Assembly (NCBI GenBank): GCA_964059195.1
Contig: CAXKWD010000005.1
Coordinates: 144,299,686-144,363,685 of the forward strand
DNA from: Ectobius pallidus
Taxonomy: Eukaryota > Arthropoda > Insecta > Blattodea > Ectobiidae
Direction of reading: 5' to 3'
Length of the DNA: 64,000 bases
Position 1 is the stretch's first letter. Each line of letters opens with the position of its first letter. Positions 24,242 through 34,742 of the stretch are shown here, piece by piece. The position numbers and the translations under genes are program-made. The notes under the pieces are model-generated. The model was not told the origin of the DNA. It saw only the letters and a program-made list of their open reading frames with translations, and ran no database searches.

Positions 24242-24320
24242 TTAATCAAACCTTTCTTTCTTTTTCGTAGTTTTACCTCTCCCTTTTAGGATTTAAGCGA
24301 CCCAAGCCGCCCAGGCTTTT
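24242..24320 (-). mobile_element. SINE S3 tail fragment
   Basis: TTTCTTTCTTTTTCGTAGTT, then CCTCTCCCTTTTAGGATTTA and GCGACCCAAGCCGCCC, match the 3' tail of the S3 SINE at 25866-25940. Only about 75 bp is present. Confidence 0.75.
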
Positions 24321-24321
24321 A

Positions 24322-24719
24322 TCAAACCTACGTTTTCTTATTCTTATGCAAATTCGCAAAGACTAAATCATCTTCATACCTGTAGCTTCTTTGATTAAAC
24401 AGCTGGTAAAATAGAGTTCTATACTTTTGGATATTCAATAGTAATATTAATAATAATAAACACAATAATTGAGCACAGTGTCTTGGTATATTATAAGCTG
24501 CTTATGAGCAAAAGGAGCTATGAAAATATTGTTCAATATGTATGTGTGGTGAAGGTGTTGAATTTCGTATAGTAATAAATACATTATTAACAACACGTAT
24601 TATTTTAACAGTGAGGTTAATCTAAAAAAACACACAACTCACGAAAAGTCGCACAAGCGACACTATCGACGATGGTGCGATGATCGATATAATATATGGT
24701 AGGTATATGGTTATTTAAT
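24322..24719. other. Unannotated stretch
   Basis: Nothing recognised. Confidence 0.35.
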
Positions 24720-24903
24720 GATGGGGATGTACTGCAAATTAGGCCTGTGCCCGTCGCCCCGCAGGAGTTCTTTTACATGGCTGTAAATCTACAGATATGA
24801 ACGTATCACATTTATTCACACTTAAATTCGATCGACCTGGGCCGGGATTGAACCCGCAACCTTGGGCACACTGCGCTATACTGACTGAGCTACCCAGGCC
24901 GAA
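24720..24903 (-). mobile_element. tRNA-derived SINE, family S7
   Basis: Minus strand: GGCCTGGGTAGCTCAGTCAG (A-box region), then TGCGGGTTCAATCCCGGCCC (B box and T-arm), form a good tRNA-like head. The body then runs through TTTACAGCCATGTAAAAGAA to a short end near 24720. The TTCTTTTACATGGCTGTAAA part resembles the S5 body, so the families may share a core. No clear TSD was found. Confidence 0.75.
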
Positions 24904-25159
24904 GATATATTATATGTGTATCGATATATTGCCATAGGCTATCACACTTAACAATGGCACAAATAGCGTATTTTTCTTCATTTTCGTAGTTTTTATTTTT
25001 TTATATTTTAAGTATTGATTACATGCTTAGTTCTTTTTTTTATTATTATTTTTTTTTATTTGACCATAGTTGACCCAGAATCCCACAGCTGGAGGCTACA
25101 CTACTGGGGAGAATACAGATAATACATAAACTAATATTATTATACAGTTTGCTATCTTG

Positions 25160-25335
25160 GTTTCAAGACTTCGGTATAAATGTAGATGATGATGATGATG
25201 TGAGTGATGAATTAGCGAAGGGTGAATATTTACAACATGGTACAATGGCAATAAATCAGAAGCAATCAGTACATATGTAGAAGATGACGATGAGGTGAAT
25301 GATGAGTTGATGTAGGGCGAATATTTACAAGACAC
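25160..25335. repeat. Diverged ~93-bp tandem duplication
   Basis: GTAGATGATGATGATGATGT to GGGTGAATATTTACAA (about 25179-25231) recurs as GTAGAAGATGACGATGAGGT to GGGCGAATATTTACAA (about 25275-25332). Confidence 0.65.
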
Positions 25336-25851
25336 TAAAATTACATAAATTGGGAGGAATCAGAGTATTCGCTACATTCTGGGCAGTCCGATAAAATTCA
25401 ATCTAAATCCACAGTTCAAAAAATTAAGTAAAGGAACCATACCCGCCTCAGATGTACACAGACAGACAGGCAGGCATTCCAAAAGTAGGCCACTTGTTTG
25501 GTTTCTAGGCATCCTGAAACTTATTTTCCCAATGTTATCTCGATTTAGATTCTTGTCACGATCACAATAGTTTCTCTGCGGGAAAGTAAGAGGGACAATT
25601 GCAATATCTTCAAGGCCTAAAAGACTAACAGGAGTTATCACTAATGAAGAAGCAATGTAACTCAATTGGTTGCTTATTCAAACTAAAGCCTAATATGAAA
25701 TCAAGATAGGCCATAACCAAAGGATTTCTGTATACGGTACTATAAAAATACGAGCCACATAAATGTAGGCTGAAAGGACTTTAATGAATTATCCAATTTT
25801 TACCATACCATTTAATCAACAAATTAAAACTAGCCAGAAGGGCTCTGATAA
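25336..25851. other. Unannotated stretch
   Basis: A 97-codon frame on the minus strand (25372-25665) has no recognisable motif. Nothing else was seen. Confidence 0.35.
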
Positions 25852-25865
25852 ACGATATAATATTT

Positions 25866-26316
25866 CTTTCTTCTTTCTTTTTCGTAGTTTTACCTCTCCC
25901 TTTTAGGATTTAAGAGACCCAAGCCGCCCGGGCCTTACAGGGCCGCGACCTGTCGGGAGAGGGATTACCTTTGGATCACATACATATTTTTTTGACCAGA
26001 CAAGGACAGGGAGGGCCTCCCCGGATGAGTGATCAGCCCAATGCCGGGGCCACCTCCGAGACAACACGAACACATAGGACGATACACATCATTCACACAC
26101 ACACTCACTCAGAACAAGGCGAGGATGAGGATGAAGCTGATAATGACGGCCAGATGATATCCGGGGACCACAAGGGCCTAAAGTTACCTGACATTTGTCT
26201 CATAGGTGAGGGAAAACCCCGGAAAAAACCTCACCTAGGTAACTTTCCCGACCAGGAATCGAACCCGGGCCCGCTGCGTGAGAGGATTGGACGCATCCCC
26301 TGAGCCACAGCGGTGG
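25866..26316 (-). mobile_element. Full-length tRNA-derived SINE, family S3, with 14-bp TSD
   Basis: A perfect direct repeat ACGATATAATATTT flanks it (25852-25865 and 26317-26330). Reading from 26316 on the minus strand: head CACCGCTGTGGCTCAGGGGA, B box GGTTCGATTCCTGG, a GAGGTTTTTTCCGGGG segment, a short (TG)n tract, and a tail ending CTAAAAGGGAGAGGTAAAAC with (AAAG)n. Length is about 451 bp. Tail-only relatives lie at 24242-24320, 32528-32648 and 41803-41885. Confidence 0.93.
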
Positions 26317-26511
26317 ACGATATAATATTTATGTAAGTTTATTTGTAGAATTAAGCATTATATAAAAACCAGTCAAAAGGCTCATAAAAGATAAATAACT
26401 AGTTTTCACGTTTAGTATTAATATAAATATACTATTAAAAAGGAGCTTAAAATTTAATATTACAATTGGCTCCAGAAGTACACCTCGAACAGATTATAAT
26501 CCTAGAAAATA

Positions 26512-27167
26512 CAGTGAGTCCCACGCAAGAGTTGGCCAATGACGCGGGTTTCTGCGTTGCGGCGGGCATAGCTCCAACTCCCGAGCGATCGGATGAAATA
26601 TCTACGCAAATAAAGCCGCGATCGGTGTAATGATTCAGTTTCTCACATTTACAGTTTGAATTACAATGAAAATAACCACGCACCTCATCACAAGAGATGT
26701 TGGAAATGTTCTCCTCTTGCATCCACACAATACTGGCACCTTTATAGGAAAATTTCTTTCACGCGCATAAGTTCAGCTTCCGACATAGAGTTAATTTCTC
26801 TTGTGATACTGTCTTTAAGTTCTTCTAACAATAGCCTATGTGACTACTATTTATGGGGAACTTCAAAATAAAGTGTATAGGTCGATTCCTGTACATTAGA
26901 AGCTGAGCTTACGCCCGTGAAAGAAAATTTCCTACAAAGGTGCCAGTGTTGTGTGGATGCAAGAGGAGGGCATTTCCAACATCTCTTATGATGAGGTACG
27001 TGGTTATTTTCATTGTAATTTTAACTATAAATGTGAGAACTTAAATCATTAAACCGATCGCGGCTTTATTTGCGTAGATATTTCACCCGATCGCTCGGGA
27101 GTTGGAGCTGTTCCCTCCGCGACGCAGAAACCCGCGTCATTGGCCAACTCTTGCGTGGGACTCACTG
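26512..27167. mobile_element. Fold-back (snapback) element with ~270-bp inverted arms, TA target
   Basis: The ends CAGTGAGTCCCACGCAAGAG (26512) and its reverse complement (ending 27167) are each flanked by TA (26510-26511 and 27168-27169). The two arms (about 26512-26785 and 26895-27167) are inverted copies of each other with scattered mismatches, and the loop is about 110 bp. The TA target and CAGT start fit the Tc1/mariner/pogo superfamily. No transposase signature is visible in either arm. Confidence 0.85.
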
Positions 27168-27169
27168 TA

Positions 27170-28385
27170 TATTTGCTTCCAATAACCTTATAAATTCAGA
27201 TAGTAGGCCTAATCATGCTTTCTTCAAAGTTAAAATTAAAGGTATAGCAATATTTAGGTCAATGAATATAGAAAATATTTGGTTAGGTTAAAAATATAAA
27301 CGAAGATACTCAGTGACATCACATCCACTCTTGTACCAGCCTATCCGAAGGTGAAGTAAATGCAACGCGATAATTGATCGGAATATAATTATACACTAAA
27401 ACACAATGCATAAAGAGAGGAAATTAGGAATATTACATTTTAGAAGGAAATCTGCTATAGTGATGTAAATAATAGCAAGCACACTAGATTTGAATCCTTT
27501 CTGAGCTGAATTTATATATGAATGTAACCAATTTTCAAGTGAAATCGTCAGTTGGTTGTAAGTTTAAAACCTACTAGGAAAATTAAATTAAAATCTATAA
27601 ATGGCAAATTTTAAACGCGAATAAAATGCTCATATTTAAATAAAGCGTCAGTATTTTAATCTTATACCTCTGCTTTTATGCAGTTTTTGAAGTGACGCAT
27701 CTATACGTCAGTAGCAGTGAAAAGGTTAATAAAGATAACCAAAAATATATCGAAGGAACTAATTTTGTAATTTGTAAGAAAGTTACATAATGGAGTCCGC
27801 TATAGAATAACCAAAAACTACGAAACTGGTAAGCGCTGTACGAAATCGCATATTGAACATATTCGTAAAAAAATTAGAGAATACCGTACCTTTAAAATGT
27901 CTGGACCAGAGTACAAGTGAATCTAGTTAATAATGTTACCATCATATGCACGTTGAATTTCAAGATCCATGATGGCGGACGAGAATGATCTGATCTTAGG
28001 AAACGCCCAAACCTTGAAGTCCAATGAAGCTTTTCAAATCCGGAACGTGTGTTGAGGTTCCATTTTCATTCTCTTTCCATGCAAGTTTAATTAATTAACT
28101 TTCACATAACTTACTACGCGGCCCAGTAGCCTACATTACTGCTCATTACTGCTCATTACAAGAAACCAAAACAATACTTTCACTAAAATCATCGGGGTCA
28201 GACTTCTTCACTACTGAATTCGCGGATTAATCAGTCATGAGTCTTCACTATGTCACGCGACCTCACGGATAGACACTGAAATAGGGAGGACACGATCCAT
28301 AGAGGAAGCGAGATGAAACAGATGTAAACAAATGCAACCAAAATTAAACAATAAAACCGAAAGTAACTACAAGGTAACCGAGGTA
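27170..28385. other. Unannotated stretch
   Basis: No gene was seen. About 27668-27730 (TGCTTTTATGCAGTTTTTGA, TATACGTCAGTAGCAGTGAA) is a copy of a small repeat also near 10396 and 55203. Confidence 0.4.
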
Positions 28386-28389
28386 GCCC

Positions 28390-28391
28390 AA

Positions 28392-28422
<31 letters not shown>

Positions 28423-28424
28423 AC
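28390..28424. repeat. (AAAT)n microsatellite at LINE-A 3' end
   Basis: About eight AAAT units adjoin the 3' end of the minus-strand LINE-A fragment, where such elements commonly end in a short tandem repeat. Confidence 0.85.
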
Positions 28425-28429
28425 TTACT

Positions 28430-28905
28430 CATTTATTCAATGGCAATAGACAATTCATAAGCAAGTTAAAGGAAATTATCTATTTTATGGAACTCGGACG
28501 CTCAATGCCGCCATTAAACCCTATTCTGTTCTAACTCGATCCAACCATCCCTCGAAAATCCTACATCCCTTCAATCTACTATAATATTGTCCTTCCACCT
28601 ACGTCTAGGCCTTGCAAGTGATCTTTTCTCTTCGGGCCTCCCAACCAATATTTTTGAGACGTCTTTGCTCCCACAAAGCACGCAACATGTCCAGCCCATT
28701 TCATCCTCCGTGATTTAATTATCCTTACTATATTCGGTGAAGAGTACAGGTTATGAAGATCGTCATTTTGCAGTTTTCTACAGTCCCCGTCTTCATCTCT
28801 CTCAGGTCCAAATATTTTCCTAAGCATTTTTTTTCTAACACTCAGGTTATGTTCTTCCCGAAGAATTAGGGATCATGTCTGACATCCATACAATACGACC
28901 GGCAG
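28430..28905 (-). pseudogene. LINE-A endonuclease/reverse transcriptase C-terminus, degraded
   Basis: The minus-strand translation contains VLYGCQT near 28890, MLRKIFGPERDE at 28827, LYSSPNIVRIIKSRRMKWAG near 28745-28690, and in another frame RPRRRWKDNI near 28600. This is the conserved tail after the RT domain of LINE endonuclease-RT proteins; family usage is VLYGCETW, then LRKIFG, RRLRWAGHVARM and GRPRRRWEDNI. There is a stop soon after VLYGCQT and at least two frame changes. The 3' untranslated part, ending GAATTGTCTATTGCCATTGA on the minus strand, matches 32230 and 19470. A further upstream RT piece lies at 29509-29645. Confidence 0.85.
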
Positions 28906-29129
28906 GATAATTGTATTAAAAATTATTTTTAGTATTTCCTTATTTTAGTCGATAGGCCTACTTAACTTCTACCTCAATATTATTCTTAACTCCTGGGTAT
29001 GATCCGCCGCTACCTTGTATTCCCCTCCGAGCCACGGAAATAAAAAATAGTAAGAAGGTCACAGTGGTAAAATTTCCCATCGCAGGAAAAGATTCAATAT
29101 TAAGTATACTGCTGATAAACTAATATAAT

Positions 29130-29508
29130 TGTTTCTAACCTAACATAACCTGACACCTGTGAAGTTATATAAAATGAAGAAAATAAATCATCCCTATTGT
29201 GATTGTGGTGAAATAGGATCAATTGATCACATGTTAATAGGGTGCAAGTTCAACAAAAAAGAGAATTAAGGTCTGCTTCAATCCTTGTACGAAGAAGCCG
29301 TACAAGAGCCTGTAAAATCTCAAATATTATTAAACACAACCCTTTATTAGTGTTAAAAATTATCAAACACATTAGAAAATTCAAAATTCAAATTAAATAA
29401 ATAAAGGGCATTGATAAAGTTTTAAATTTCAGTAGTATATATGGGCGTTATGAAAAGCTAAAAAGCCTCGGGAAATTCTTAAAAGGAGAAGAAGAAGCGT
29501 ATTTAGCG
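29130..29508 (+). pseudogene. LINE-D C-terminal fragment with Cys-His knuckle
   Basis: From about 29174 the plus strand reads NHPYCDCGEIGSIDHMLIGC, with Cys/His spacing C-x-C...H-x4-C, then KFNKKEN and a stop. This resembles the zinc-knuckle end after RT/RNase H in jockey/I/LOA-type LINEs. The remainder is out of frame. It sits between two minus-strand LINE-A pieces and in the opposite orientation, so it probably inserted into LINE-A. It ends near GAAGAAGAAGCG at 29489-29500. Confidence 0.65.
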
Positions 29509-29645
29509 TAATTTCTTACAGATATTTCAATTTCTCCACTTGTTCGAATGCTGTATCTGCTATTCTAATATTTTGTAGCGCATTATTATGACGTTTCATG
29601 ACCACATACTTAGTTTTTTCTGTCACTCTCACCAGTCATCCCTGC
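29509..29645 (-). pseudogene. LINE-A reverse transcriptase fragment
   Basis: The minus strand reads VRVTEKTKYVVMKRHNNALQ, then IADTAFEQVEKLKYL and a stop. This is the region just after the RT catalytic motif in endonuclease-RT LINEs (usual form: NxxKTKYMVMSR...FExVxxFKYLG). Together with 28430-28905 it is one interrupted and decayed LINE. Confidence 0.75.
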
Positions 29646-30838
29646 TTGAACAGGCAGTAGGCATTAAGTGTAGGATATTGATTAGTTTATCTGATGTTTA
29701 TTATTTGTTCCAGACACGTATTAGTAATTTATTTTACCAGTGAAAAGTGAACAGGGAAAGTGAAAGATGTGGATTGTCAATTCCCTGATCTGGACGAGTT
29801 TGTATTCACGAATATGTAAACAAAGTTGCTGCGAAGCTTTTAGATCGAGTGATGTTGAGGAAATTTTGGACGTTGCTTCTGTTAATAAATTCAGAAAATC
29901 AATTCTATAAAGCATCGTCTGAAATAGTCTCGCAGCCGCATTCCTGAACCGCCAGACATTAATTTAATCTATACTTAATCATGTCAACATGGCGATAAAA
30001 TTAGATGCTCTATGTCATTTCTGCGATCGTCGGCCGTCACTCTGCCAAGAGACATGCATTTTTATGGACACTAAATTCTTTGTGAGACCTTATACTGATC
30101 GAAACCGCCGCTTGTTGGAAACACTATGTTCGCTTATCTAAACATACATGGCAATCATAATTAATAATTTAATACTTATTATAATGCATATATTTTTCGC
30201 CATTTAATACTTTATTTACAGAATTATTCATGTTATGGCGAACTTCTTTCCTTGAATTGCTGCTTACACTATTATACCCACTCCCCTTAGATTTGTCAAG
30301 TAATGAATAGCAACTCAATTAATTGTAAACTGATAGGACGTAACTTTCCTAGTTCCAGGAAACATTTGCGATATCTCAGCTAAAGTTCAAAGTTTTTGGT
30401 CGTCTTGTGGACTCGACACCAATGCAGAATGACTTCCAGAAAGTATTAAAAGTATTAAAATTGTCCACACCAAATGCTTCAATTTAGAAATCGTAAAGAA
30501 AATATATATGACTACAGTATTAGGAGACCACAAAGTAACTGCTCAGAACCTATACATAGGCCTAAATCAGAATAGATTTTCGGATTCGTGTCCGGGAACA
30601 ATGCTATTGTATGCTGTTATAGGAAGAAATCATCTTAACGTGGAATCCAATTTAAGATATCAATGACATATTTATTCTGAAAGAAAATTTTTCAGCTTCC
30701 TCCATTAAGAGGCTGCCATTAGAAAAAGCATACCTTACATTATATAATAAACATGGAAATAAATACATACAAGATACATAAAGGAACATAACAAGAGAAC
30801 ATAACAAAACGCAGTCAAAATCATAGGATATTGATCTT
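29646..30838. other. Unannotated stretch
   Basis: No element or gene was recognised. A 65-codon frame near 30652-30849 is not supported. Confidence 0.35.
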
Positions 30839-31168
30839 CTAAGGTGCATGAAAATGATTTTTCAACACAGCAATTGGTTCTCTAATGGCAGTATTGGAGA
30901 CGTTTGATATTAATTCTTTATGGGGGCCAAAATGTGCGCAGAAGTCTACGAAGAGGCGAGAAATTGTACCTCTTGCACCCATCGTAAGACCAGGAACTTC
31001 TATTAAAGTTAGATTATATTTGTCCTTATAGAAAGGAATAGTGGGCTCGTAGAAACTACATTCCTCCATGTGAACTCCTTCGGGCTGTTTTTCGTGAGAC
31101 TCAGTTCTTATAGTTGGATCGATGGTATATCCAAATTTTGAGTCAGGTGGTAGGCTACTATGATCCAT
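30839..31168 (-). pseudogene. Retroelement C-terminal fragment (DPTIR...EPTIPFYKDKY...GARGTI)
   Basis: A 109-codon open stretch contains GYTIDPTIRTE, then EPTIPFYKDKY and PGLTMGARGTISRLF. I recognise this as the region downstream of reverse transcriptase in some insect non-LTR elements. The Asp...Glu...Lys order could reflect a restriction-like endonuclease fold, which is inference. Nothing recognisable as RT precedes it upstream of 31200, so it is a 5'-truncated insertion. The C-terminus VLKNHFHAP may be natural. A host gene is unlikely but not excluded. Confidence 0.55.
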
Positions 31169-31297
31169 CTTCCAACAATCCGTGTAGGCCTACTTGAAAT
31201 GATCTATTTTGTTGAAAGAGTGATTTTAATGGCAACGTTTTTCATGTAATATGCTTGTCACACATTACTTTCAACATCTTCACCACGTTACATCGTA

Positions 31298-31988
31298 CGA
31301 GAGAGAATCAAATGAACACCACAATTAATGTTTGCCATTATTTTTCTGCAGGAACAATTAGGTTTGCTTGTTCATTTCTTTTCTACATAGTCCCCTCTCA
31401 GTTCAATGCACTTATGCCATCAGATAGGAAGTCCTTCAATACCGCATGAGAAAAATTATTCTTGTTGACACTGTAGGCACTCATGCATCGCCGATTGGAC
31501 ATCTTCATCAGACTTGAACTTCTGCCCTCCAAGGAGGTTCTTTAATGGACTAAAGATATGGAAACCTGATGGTGCAAATCCTGGCAAGTATGGCAGAGGT
31601 GGATGCACTTGAAGCATGTGTCGTCGATGGTTTTCATGGTTGCACAAGCAGCATGAGGACGGGAGTTTTCATATTGAAGCAAAACACCTGCTCTCAGCAA
31701 CCCCTTTCGCTTTGTCATCATCAGATTTCCACATCTTTGGTCCGTTAAAGAATCTTCTTGGAGGGCAGAAGTTCAAATCTGATGAAGACGTCCAATCGAT
31801 GGTGCAGGAGTGGCTACAGAGTCAACCAAAATAAATTTTCTCATGCGGTATCGAAGCTCTTCCTATCCACTGGCGTAAATGCATTGAAATGGAGGGGACT
31901 ACGTAGAAAATAATGTACAAGCAAACATTCTTCCTGCAGTAAAATAGTGGAAAAAAAATAATTGCGGTTTTCATTTGATTCTTCCTCG
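31298..31988. mobile_element. Palindromic mariner derivative: two transposase 3' ends head to head
   Basis: It is flanked by TA (31296-31297 and 31989-31990). The left TIR CGAGAGAGAATCAAATGAAC and inverted right TIR CGAGGAAGAATCAAATGAAA are similar. The minus strand from about 31590 to 31456 encodes GFHIFSPLKNLLGGQKFKSD, and the plus strand from about 31720 to 31834 encodes DFHIFGPLKNLLGGQKFKSD. Both continue to a stop in the position of the mariner transposase C-terminus (family pattern: SPDLAPSDYHLFxxLKxxLxGxxF, holding the last catalytic Asp). The left copy has GFAPSGF where D is expected and the right has SSSDF. N-terminal HTH and earlier DDE residues are absent, so it depends on another source of transposase. 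Confidence 0.85.
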
Positions 31989-32097
31989 TACTTATGATCT
32001 GTTTCTTGGGTTAGTCTAATTGGTCACTATACCTCATGTTGGTATAGTAATTGAAAGGGTAAGTGGATAATAGAGTATGCAGTATATATATGTGTAT

Positions 32098-32118
32098 ATT
32101 AAAAATGAGGGTGTAAGG
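32098..32118. repeat. Lone end motif resembling the TATACCCTCA-type MITE terminus
   Basis: TGAGGGTGTAAGGTGGAAAA resembles the right-end motif at 52218-52238. A possible partner, CACTATACCTCATG near 32022, is too diverged for a firm call. Confidence 0.3.
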
Positions 32119-32142
32119 TGGAAAAATTATATTATGCTTTAT

Positions 32143-32147
<5 letters not shown>

Positions 32148-32211
<64 letters not shown>
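32148..32211. repeat. (TA)n microsatellite
   Basis: About 30 TA units, followed by TACTTACTCACTCACTCACT (a CTCA repeat), adjoin the LINE-A 3' end. Confidence 0.95.
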
Positions 32212-32213
<2 letters not shown>

Positions 32214-32215
32214 TT

Positions 32216-32526
32216 ACTCACTCACTCACTCAACGGCAATAGACAATTCCTAAGCAAGCTAAAGGAATATTATTTATTTTGTGGAACCCGAAGGTTCATT
32301 CCCGCGCTTATCTGTTCGCGCCATTCAACCCTATTCTGTGCTAACTCCATCCAACCATCCCTCGCAAATCCTACTTCCCTTAAATCTATCCTGATATTGT
32401 CCTCCCACCTACGTTTAGGTCTTCCAAGTGATCTTTTTCCTTCGGGTCTCCCAGTCAATAATTTTGAGATATGTATTTCCTCCCCCATGCGCGTAACGTA
32501 GCCAGCCCATTTAATCCTCCGTGATT

Positions 32527-32590
<64 letters not shown>

Positions 32591-32725
32591 TATTTATCGT
32601 AGTTTAACCTCTCCCTTTTAGGAGGTAAGCGACCCAAGCAACCCGGGCCCTCCGTGATTTAATTACCCTTATTATATCCGGTGACGAGTACAGGTTATGA
32701 AGCTCGTCGTTATGCAGTATATAAT
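32216..32725 (-). pseudogene. LINE-A C-terminal fragment split by a SINE tail
   Basis: The minus strand from 32488 reads MGEEIHISKLLTGRPEGKRS, then GRPKRRWEDNIRIDLREVGF and MNLRVPQNK. This is the canonical end of the endonuclease-RT LINE also found at 28430-28905. An insertion at 32528-32648 splits it; removing that rejoins the AAATCACGGAGG motif. The upstream part (32649-32725) continues as far as the HNLYSSPDI-like region near 32700-32665. The 3' end carries (TGAG)n. Confidence 0.85.
32528..32648 (-). mobile_element. SINE S3 tail insertion with 12-bp TSD
   Basis: CCTCCGTGATTT is directly repeated at 32516-32527 and 32649-32660. The insert is a (CTTT)n run (32528-32590) plus about 55 bp of S3 tail (GTAGTTTAACCTCTCCCTTT to GCGACCCAAGCAACCCGGGC). 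The tRNA head is absent, so this is a severely 5'-truncated but cleanly duplicated insertion. Confidence 0.92.
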
Positions 32726-32847
32726 TATATTATAGTCATGTAGTTAGGCCTATGTGAACAGTAGATCTCGAATTAAAAAAAGGGGGGAAAGAAAAATACT
32801 ATGCTCTTTTACTGTGAGGAGGATCAAAGTTACAAGTTTGATTTAAA

Positions 32848-33298
32848 TAAAAGTATAAAATTTTCGTCTTATACCCTCAAACTATAATACTAAAATGCCA
32901 TGAATATAAGAGAATGGGGACAACCTTTTACAAAAATATTTTTACAACTTTTTATATATATTTATAAGTCAGTTATTTTATTATGAGAAAATTGTTTATA
33001 TATTCTGATGTACGATGGCTTATTATTTAAATTTGGTAGGATAAAAATTGTTGTGTGAAAAGTTTCTTAATTTGATCAGAAGTAGATTCATGCATATGCA
33101 TATCCTACCAAATTTAAATAATAAGTCATCGTACATCAGAATATGTAAACAATTTTCTCATAATAAAATAACTGACTTTTAAATATATATATATAAAGTT
33201 GTAAAAAGGTTTTTGTAAAAGGTTGTTCTCATTCTCTTATATTCATGGCATCTTAGTATTATAGTTTGAGGGTATAAGACGAAAGTTTTATACTTTTA
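32848..33298. mobile_element. Fold-back MITE, 195-bp inverted arms, 59-bp loop
   Basis: The left arm 32848-33042 (TAAAAGTATAAAATTTTCGT ... TTTGGTAGGAT) and right arm 33102-33298 are near-perfect inverted copies with about ten differences seen. Both ends carry CGTCTTATACCCTCAAACTA. No coding sequence. The RNA or single strand would form a long hairpin. Confidence 0.88.
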
Positions 33299-34742
33299 AC
33301 ATTTCCCTCAAAGAAATCAAGATGAAGTTTATCAATAATTGATTTAAATAACCTGTGACTTGTGATAGTTAATGGAGGGTATATTTCCATGGCAATGCTG
33401 AAGCTATGCGAGAGGTTTTATATTTTGAAGGTTACTAAACAGATGACAGAACCTCTAATACAAGTAATACAACGTAATACAACGCAACTCTCCCAACTCT
33501 TCCTTTCGAGTTAACTGTCTCAAGTCGCTGATTGTTTAAATCAGACTGTAGTAGGGTACAAATAGTTGAGCTAATGGAGTTGAAAATAACGAAAACGTAC
33601 AATGAATGGTATTTGTTTATTTTTGTAAAGTAAAACTAACCTGCATTACATAGTAGCAACTGCAGCGAGTCAAAGAGTGAACTTGACAGAGGCTCCCATA
33701 TGATCAGAAAACGTGAGTTTCCAACCTCTGAAGGTCTGTGTGGTTTACCTATTGAGAGACAGGGGATCTATTTCTATCTTTGAATCTTTCCATTGCATAA
33801 AGTGTAGCTCAGAAACAGTGGGCAGTGGCAAATAGACGAGGCTAGTGATGGATTTCGTATTCAGTATTTAGTACAGGGAATAGCCTAATAAAAATTTGTT
33901 TAAAGAGGTCTGTCGACTACCCTAAAAGCCTATTATAGACTACTATTAATTGAAAGTTATTAAAATCGAATAACTTTATAAGTTCTATTGTTGTCTTACT
34001 ACGATAAAAACCGATTAAAATTTACTTCCTTCAAAAATTGTCAAAATCTAAGAAAAAACACCATGTTTCATTTTGCGAAATGAAATGCAGGAATTTCTTG
34101 GTCTAAATGCTGGTCTGAAAGCGTAACTGATTTTAGTTTAGGTATTTAATTTACGTATATATTTGTAAGTGTCCATGTTTCTATCTTGTTTAATAAGCTA
34201 TAAGGTAATTACAGCCCTAAACACGAGCTTTTTTCATCTGGGGCTTTATGATTTTGTAAATGCATGATAATTTTGTTTGTTTTCATTTATTATTTATTTA
34301 TTTATTTATTATGTATTTATGACATATAAAAGATACAAATACAATAATTTAAATTTTAAACATAAAAAATTCCAAATTTTTGTTACATACCTAATATACT
34401 ATAAATATAATATTCAGAAAATACACCCGAATGAGCAAGGTGGCTCATGTTCGTTCAAGTCCAAAAGAGAGCAGAGTGGAAAAGGAGGAGAGACGAAGAA
34501 CAGAGTGAAAATGAAAAAAAAAAAAAAAAATTATGATAAAAGAAAAAATGTGATGTGACTTATATAAAATACGACAAAATTTTAAAATAAATACTTAACA
34601 GAAATGCAAAAATAAATAAATACCTAGGAGGTAGCTAGCAATATTGCATGTTTAAATATTATGATTTGGAAAAAAAATCATTTAAAAAAAGGATGCAGGC
34701 AGTTTAGAAACAAACAATTTTATTCCCCATTATTGTTACATA
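33299..34742. other. Unannotated stretch
   Basis: AT-rich, with (TTTA)n at 34288-34312 and A17 at 34514-34530. No recognisable gene. Confidence 0.35.

Noticed and set aside
32118..32501. 127-codon frame containing an Ile-Tyr run
   Set aside because: It is produced by the (TA)n microsatellite running into the antisense strand of LINE-A.
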